Assembly (NCBI RefSeq): GCF_028275115.1
Contig: NZ_JAQCNH010000040.1
Span: 1-56,626, forward strand
Direction: 5' to 3'
Origin: Halorientalis sp.
GTDB taxonomy: Archaea > Halobacteriota > Halobacteria > Halobacteriales > Haloarculaceae
Length of the DNA stretch: 56,626 nucleotides
Position numbers and translations under genes: made by a program
Notes under the pieces: model-generated
Seen by the model: the letters and a program-made list of their open reading frames with translations, nothing else
Told to the model about the DNA's origin: nothing
Databases searched by the model: none
In this document: positions 52,956 to 56,626 of the stretch, one piece after another
Layout of the letters: each line of letters starts with the position of its first letter
How positions within the stretch are numbered: the first letter of the stretch is position 1

Positions 52956-54182
52956 ATGGTCGGTTTCGATGTCGACCGGACGCGAGCGTTCTGGTGGGGA
53001 CTCGCGGCCGTGTTCGGCCTGGCGGTCGCATACGTCGTACAGGCCTTCATCGGGACCGTCGTGTTCGCGATTTTTATTTACTATGCGACGCGGCCAGCGT
53101 ACGAGCGGATTCGGCGCCGCATCCGTCGCCGTAGTATCGCAGCCGCGCTCTCGCTCTCCGTCTTCGCACTCCCCGCCATAGCACTGCTCGCGTACACTGT
53201 CGCGATTGCCCTCCAGGAACTCGGTAGGCTCGATGGGCAGCAGTTTGGCCCAGTGATGGGGCTAGTCGAACCGTACGTCGACGTCTCTGCCGTCGTGGAG
53301 AATCCATCGACTCTGATCGAACAGGGGAGCGTCGAAGCCGCGCGGTCGACACTGTTCGCCGCACTCGACTATCTCGGATTCGTCGGTAACGGTCTGTTGC
53401 ACCTCTTCGTAATGTTCGCGCTGGCGTACTACATGCTCAAAGACGGCGGTCGCTTGTCGCGCTGGTTCATGCAGTTCGGCGACGAAGGCGGCGTGCTCGG
53501 AGCGTATACTAAAGCGGTCGACCAGGACTTCGCGAGCATCTTCTTCGGCAACATCCTCAACGCCATCGTCACCGGAGCCATCGGTGCCATCTCGTTCAAT
53601 CTGTTGAACCTGCTGGGGCCGGCGAGCCTACAGATCCCCTATCCGGCACTGCTGGGTGTCCTAACTGGCGTCGCGAGTCTCGTCCCGGTCGTGGGTATGA
53701 AGATCGTCTACGTCCCGATGTTGGGGTATCTCGGCTACGCGGCGTACCTGCAGGACGGTGGCTACGGGTTCGTCGCCATCGTAACGGGCGTGACGGTCGT
53801 CATCGTCGACCTGCTGCCCGACTTCGTCCTCCGACCGTATGTCTCCGGCCGAAACCTCCACATCGGGCTCGTGATGTTCGCCTACATCCTCGGCCCGCTC
53901 CTCTTCGGCTGGTACGGCATCTTCCTCGGCCCTATCATCCTCGTTCTCGTCTTTCACTTTGCCCGGGTCGTACTGCCGGAACTGCTCGTCGGCAAAGCGA
54001 TTCGCCCCGTGGCCGTCGATCCGACGTACCTGACACGGACCGGAGCGACGCCCTCACCGGACGACCCGGAACCCAGCGTTGCCGACGGCGGTCGGGAGGA
54101 AGGCGACGAACCGCCGTCGGCCGACCGGTCGGCGAGCGGTTCCGGTGACGAGGCTGGCGACGACCCGTCAGGAGAACGCTAG
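52956..54182 (+). CDS. AI-2E family transporter
   Basis: 408 aa from ATG 52956. About eight hydrophobic helices, with FFGNILNAIVTGAIGAISFN, LLGVLTGVASLVPVVGMKIV, VIVDLLPDFVLRPYVSGRNL and ILGPLLFGWYGIFLGPIILV, the conserved PerM/AI-2E features. The C-terminal about 50 residues are a Ser/Asp/Glu tail. Substrate not known in archaea (some relatives are Na+/H+ antiporters). TTCTTATGTG at 52925-52934, about 27 nt upstream, fixes the start. Confidence 0.9.
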   Translation: MVGFDVDRTRAFWWGLAAVFGLAVAYVVQAFIGTVVFAIFIYYATRPAYERIRRRIRRRSIAAALSLSVFALPAIALLAYTVAIALQELGRLDGQQFGPVMGLVEPYVDVSAVVENPSTLIEQGSVEAARSTLFAALDYLGFVGNGLLHLFVMFALAYYMLKDGGRLSRWFMQFGDEGGVLGAYTKAVDQDFASIFFGNILNAIVTGAIGAISFNLLNLLGPASLQIPYPALLGVLTGVASLVPVVGMKIVYVPMLGYLGYAAYLQDGGYGFVAIVTGVTVVIVDLLPDFVLRPYVSGRNLHIGLVMFAYILGPLLFGWYGIFLGPIILVLVFHFARVVLPELLVGKAIRPVAVDPTYLTRTGATPSPDDPEPSVADGGREEGDEPPSADRSASGSGDEAGDDPSGER

Positions 54183-54260
54183 CGTCGACCGCGAGAACAG
54201 AGAGACATCGGCCAGTCTTGGCTGCCGACGGACCCGTGACCCACTACCTAACCAGCCGTT

Positions 54261-54536
54261 TCAGTTGTCGATATACTGTTCTTCCCACTCGCGTCGGGCG
54301 TCGATTTCCCGCCGCCCACGCCGAGTCAAACTGTAGTAGTTCGTCCGCCTGTCACGCTGCCCCTTCTCCACGAGCCCTTTGTCGACCAACGTGTCGAGAT
54401 TCGGATACAGACGGCCGTGGTGAATCTCTTTCTCGTAGTACTCCTCGAGTTCTTCCTTGATTGCTAACCCGTGTGGCTCCTCTCGACCGGCGATGACGTA
54501 CAGCAGGTCACGCTGGAATCCTGTCAGGTCGTACAT
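54261..54536 (-). CDS. PadR-family transcriptional regulator
   Basis: 91 aa from ATG 54536. Winged helix: LTGFQRDLLYVIAGREEPHG, LAIKEELEEYYEKEIHHGRL, YPNLDTLVDKGLVEKGQRDR, RTNYYSLTRRGRREIDARRE. Short single-domain PadR without the dimerising C-terminal helix bundle of larger members, as is common in haloarchaea. Target unknown; it is divergent from the amphi-Trp gene and convergent with the transporter. An A/T-rich TATTTATGAT near 54568-54577 is its likely promoter. Confidence 0.9.
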   Translation of the reverse strand: MYDLTGFQRDLLYVIAGREEPHGLAIKEELEEYYEKEIHHGRLYPNLDTLVDKGLVEKGQRDRRTNYYSLTRRGRREIDARREWEEQYIDN

Positions 54537-54724
54537 CGGTAATGTCCATCTGCAAGTTACTGTCGGGATATCATAAATATATCGAACTTCAACACGTCCG
54601 CGGACGGTGTGAGGTCGACTTCGTGCGGATTTCGTTGTATCACATCGAGGAAACAGTTCCAAACATATCGGTAGTCAGTCTCTCCGGGTCGTTACATTCC
54701 GGCCGGACCACCACCGATTGCTAG

Positions 54725-54732
54725 CTTTATTT
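54725..54732 (+). promoter_or_regulatory. TATA-like box of the amphi-Trp gene
   Basis: CTTTATTT about 28 nt before ATG 54757; fixes the start and suggests a leaderless mRNA. Confidence 0.55.
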
Positions 54733-54756
54733 CGCGGGGCCTCCTACACAGAGTGC

Positions 54757-55035
54757 ATGCCTGAAACAGTGCTGTTCGAGACAGAACGCGTCCAACGCCG
54801 CGAAGCGGTCGCGACGTACCTGCGGACGGTGGCCGACAAACTGGACGACGGGAATTCTATCACCCTCGAAGCAGGCGACCAGTCCGTCACGATGGACCCG
54901 CCCCCGGACGTCGAGTTCGAGGTCAAAGCCGAGCGTGAAGGTCCCAGCGACGAACCAGGCGAACTGAGTATCGAACTCGAACTCGAGTGGCATGAAGACG
55001 CCGGCGATTCGGATGGGTCGCTCGATATCACGTAA
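54757..55035 (+). CDS. amphi-Trp domain protein
   Basis: 92 aa: ETVLFETERVQRREAVATYL, RTVADKLDDGNSITLEAGDQ, SVTMDPPPDVEFEVKAEREG, then LSIELELEWHEDAGDSDGSL. The alternating beta pattern ending in the ELELEW strand is the amphi-Trp domain, a small fold found often in archaea and alone in one protein. Function unknown. Followed by two strong hairpins. Confidence 0.82.
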   Translation: MPETVLFETERVQRREAVATYLRTVADKLDDGNSITLEAGDQSVTMDPPPDVEFEVKAEREGPSDEPGELSIELELEWHEDAGDSDGSLDIT

Positions 55036-55079
55036 TGATGGTTCAACGGCTGTCCAATCTCACGTTCGTGTCGAATGGA

Positions 55080-55178
55080 AAGCAAACCACGCGGGGGTGA
55101 AAAGACCCCGCGTGGTTGCTTGCCGCCCTGAATTGGTCCCCGCTGACGCTTCGGCCCTCCAAGCGAAGCGTCATTTTG
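55080..55178. repeat. two tandem perfect hairpins, candidate mobile-element end or structured RNA
   Basis: Hairpin 1: 12-bp perfect stem AACCACGCGGGG (55085-55096) with CCCCGCGTGGTT (55106-55117), 9-nt loop, extended by 4 pairs past a bulged A. Hairpin 2: TGACGCTTCG (55144-55153) with CGAAGCGTCA (55164-55173), 10-nt loop, followed by TTTT. On the minus strand a TTTAAGTTATTA box (about 55190-55201) could start a transcript through both. It may be a terminator pair for the amphi-Trp gene, a MITE-like sequence, or an RNA. Confidence 0.5.
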
Positions 55179-55312
55179 ACTCAGCAGCCATAATAACTTA
55201 AATGTACCGGCCACGCCAACTCTGTTCGCAGTCCCGGAGTGTGCCGAGGCTTTTCAATTTCTGAGCGTGACTCGTATCCAACCGTAGACTCTCCGCCGTC
55301 GAGAGTGACCGA

Positions 55313-55459
55313 TCAGATATACTCTTCCTCGAGGACCCACCCGAGAGCCCGCTTGTAGTAGGTAAACATCTGTCTAACCCCCTGGTGATTCATGTTCTCG
55401 TCGTCGAGTTGTTCTTTCAGAAATTCGTACTGCTCGCGGATTTCCTCTTCGTCGCGCAT
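55313..55459 (-). CDS. 48-aa conserved helical protein
   Basis: From ATG 55459: MRDEEEIREQYEFLKEQLDD, then ENMNHQGVRQMFTYYKRALG and WVLEEEYI. Two amphipathic helices, no Cys, very acidic. Nearly the same 48-residue sequence is familiar from other haloarchaeal genomes (memory, not searched). A minus-strand AATATTTCAC lies about 33 nt upstream. Function unknown; the size and charge suggest a small binding or adaptor protein. Confidence 0.7.
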   Translation of the reverse strand: MRDEEEIREQYEFLKEQLDDENMNHQGVRQMFTYYKRALGWVLEEEYI

Positions 55460-55563
55460 GTACAATAGTGATGAGCAGGAGAGTGAAATATTTTCACACT
55501 CGGGGGAGGCAGAAACGGCGAGCGAGCGGGTCAGTTTTGAGGCTGGCACCGAAAACGGCGTGT

Positions 55564-56283
55564 ATGAAAATACGCGGGGACAGAGAGTGCAAGTCCTGTG
55601 AGACGCGCTGGTCGTACTACGACACCGGCAGCGTGGAGTGTCCACAGTGTGGGAGTCTCCGGAGTGTCGGCGTCGACGACCGAAAAGAGCACACCGCGAG
55701 TCCGGTGGCACTCGACCTGACCGACGTGCGCGACCGCATCGACGACGCAGCACTGTCCGACCTGGCCACTGATGCCGCCGAGGCGTGCCGGGCGTACGCT
55801 CGAAAGCAGGGTTTTATCGACAGCGGCGACCTCTGCCCGCTCGACGACACCTACCTAGCCGCACTCGAACTCGCACACGCAGCGCTCGAACTAGATCATA
55901 GTATGCGTACCGAGGACGCCGAAAAGTACTATATGTTGGAACTGCTCCGCGGGACCGACCAGGGTGAACGTCCCGGGCCGTCGACCGTCCCCGAGTCGAT
56001 GCGCTCGCCCCGCGGACTGGCGTACGCGAGTGCTGTCGCTGACTACCACGGCGAGTTGCGTACATACCTCGAAGCCAACCCGGACGAACTGGCCCGCGGC
56101 CTCCTGAGTTCGTTGAGTGAACACCGGAAGCGTGTCGAAGCGCTCGACGGTGACGTATCGCTCGCAGATAGCGAAGCGCTGATTGGGGCCGCACAGGCCG
56201 TCGGCCACTACCTCGCCGAGGGCGACGACGGCGCACTCGCGCAGGCACAGCACCATCTCGACAACCTCGACCCGGGTCCCTGA
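55564..56283 (+). CDS. DUF7117-like protein with zinc ribbon
   Basis: 239 aa from ATG 55564. The N-terminal TFIIB-type zinc ribbon has Cys9, Cys12, Cys26 and Cys29 (CKSC ... CPQC). The rest is helical (DLTDVRDRIDDAALSDLATD, AALELAHAALELDHSMRTED, YHGELRTYLEANPDELARGL). This zinc ribbon plus helical body is a haloarchaea-only family; role unknown, nucleic-acid binding possible. Monocistronic. Confidence 0.75.
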   Translation: MKIRGDRECKSCETRWSYYDTGSVECPQCGSLRSVGVDDRKEHTASPVALDLTDVRDRIDDAALSDLATDAAEACRAYARKQGFIDSGDLCPLDDTYLAALELAHAALELDHSMRTEDAEKYYMLELLRGTDQGERPGPSTVPESMRSPRGLAYASAVADYHGELRTYLEANPDELARGLLSSLSEHRKRVEALDGDVSLADSEALIGAAQAVGHYLAEGDDGALAQAQHHLDNLDPGP

Positions 56284-56332
56284 GCCGAGTCGGAACACAA
56301 ACAATAATCAGCCGGTTCTCCCAGAGTCTACA

Positions 56333-56626
56333 ATGACCGAACGGACACAGCCGGTGGACCGTCGAGCCCGCTTGATGACCTGCGGATCGTCGCTTCTTTC
56401 ACATGGTCAGCGGTGGCTACGCGACGATGCTGTTGGCCGATTTCGGTGCCGACGTAATCTGCGTGGAACACCCGGACAGCCCCGACCCGATCCGGAACTG
56501 GCCGCCCGAACAAGACGGCACGAGCCTCTGGCGGAAGTCACTCGCTCGGAACAAACGCTGTGTCACGAGCGACCTCGGCACGGACGAGGGACGCGCTGGC
56601 GCCGGAACTGGTCGCCGGTGCCGACG
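56333..56626 (+). pseudogene. CaiB/BaiF CoA-transferase, frameshifted and cut by the window end
   Basis: From ATG 56333 the frame starts TERTQPVD and is then lost; the expected SPLDDLRIV follows in the next frame; VSGGYATMLLADFGADVICV, EHPDSPDPIRNWPPEQDGTS and ARNKRCVTSDLGTDEGR follow in a third; APELVAGAD at the end is shifted again. At least three indels in 290 nt. Family: class III CoA-transferases, with the catalytic Asp further downstream than this window reaches. Either a decayed gene or poor sequence near the contig end. Confidence 0.7.

Overview
The window is from a haloarchaeon (class Halobacteria). The DNA is GC-rich and the proteins are very acidic (Asp/Glu-rich, few Lys). Most genes have an archaeal TATA-like box about 25-28 nt before the start codon, which implies leaderless transcripts. 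The gene content is diagnostic: halorhodopsin, the diadenylate cyclase DacZ, archaeal S-adenosylmethionine synthetase, RNase P proteins Rnp2/Rnp3, proteasome alpha, SBDS, Elp3 and several haloarchaea-only families. I cannot name the genus.

Layout. 0-7.2 kb: a broken htpX, hflX, a FUN14-like gene, an sppA-DUF4350 pair, and a minus-strand operon methyltransferase-rnp2-psmA with SBDS behind it. 7.3-32.5 kb: cobalamin genes (cobT-cbiA), an SDR, a hydrolase, dacZ-mscS, purD, a DUF255 thioredoxin-like protein, cysteine synthase, MAT, cyaB, an FKBP, halorhodopsin, a MinD-like/RAD55-like pair, pyrB-pyrI, a dead histidine kinase, a Nudix gene, and a plus-strand run ending DUF54-rnp3. 32.5-41.7 kb: a GAF-type sensor, rqcH, the split transhydrogenase genes pntA1-pntA2-pntB, and an FAD oxidoreductase. 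41.7-43.7 kb: an IS200/IS605-type element with intact TnpB, a small RHH-like protein fused to it by overlap, an amber-disrupted TnpA, and a cloverleaf RNA-like structure downstream of tnpB. 44-56.6 kb: elp3, a COG1107 protein, a YIP1 protein, an FMN reductase, mutY, an AI-2E transporter, PadR, and a CaiB/BaiF pseudogene running off the end.

Main observations. (1) rnp3 (with DUF54) at 31.7 kb and methyltransferase-rnp2-psmA-SBDS at 4.5-7.2 kb lie on opposite strands. Inverting about 7.2-32.46 kb would rejoin them into the classic archaeal RNase P/proteasome superoperon, so this looks like one 25-kb inversion. (2) The IS605-type element carries an RHH-TnpB overlapping pair and a well-formed guide-RNA-like fold. 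(3) At least five genes (htpX, a histidine kinase, tnpA, a lipoprotein-like gene, a CoA-transferase) are broken by frameshifts or stops. That points either to active decay or to assembly errors; raw reads would decide.

No tRNA, rRNA or CRISPR array was recognised. All family assignments come from reading motifs by eye, without database searches.
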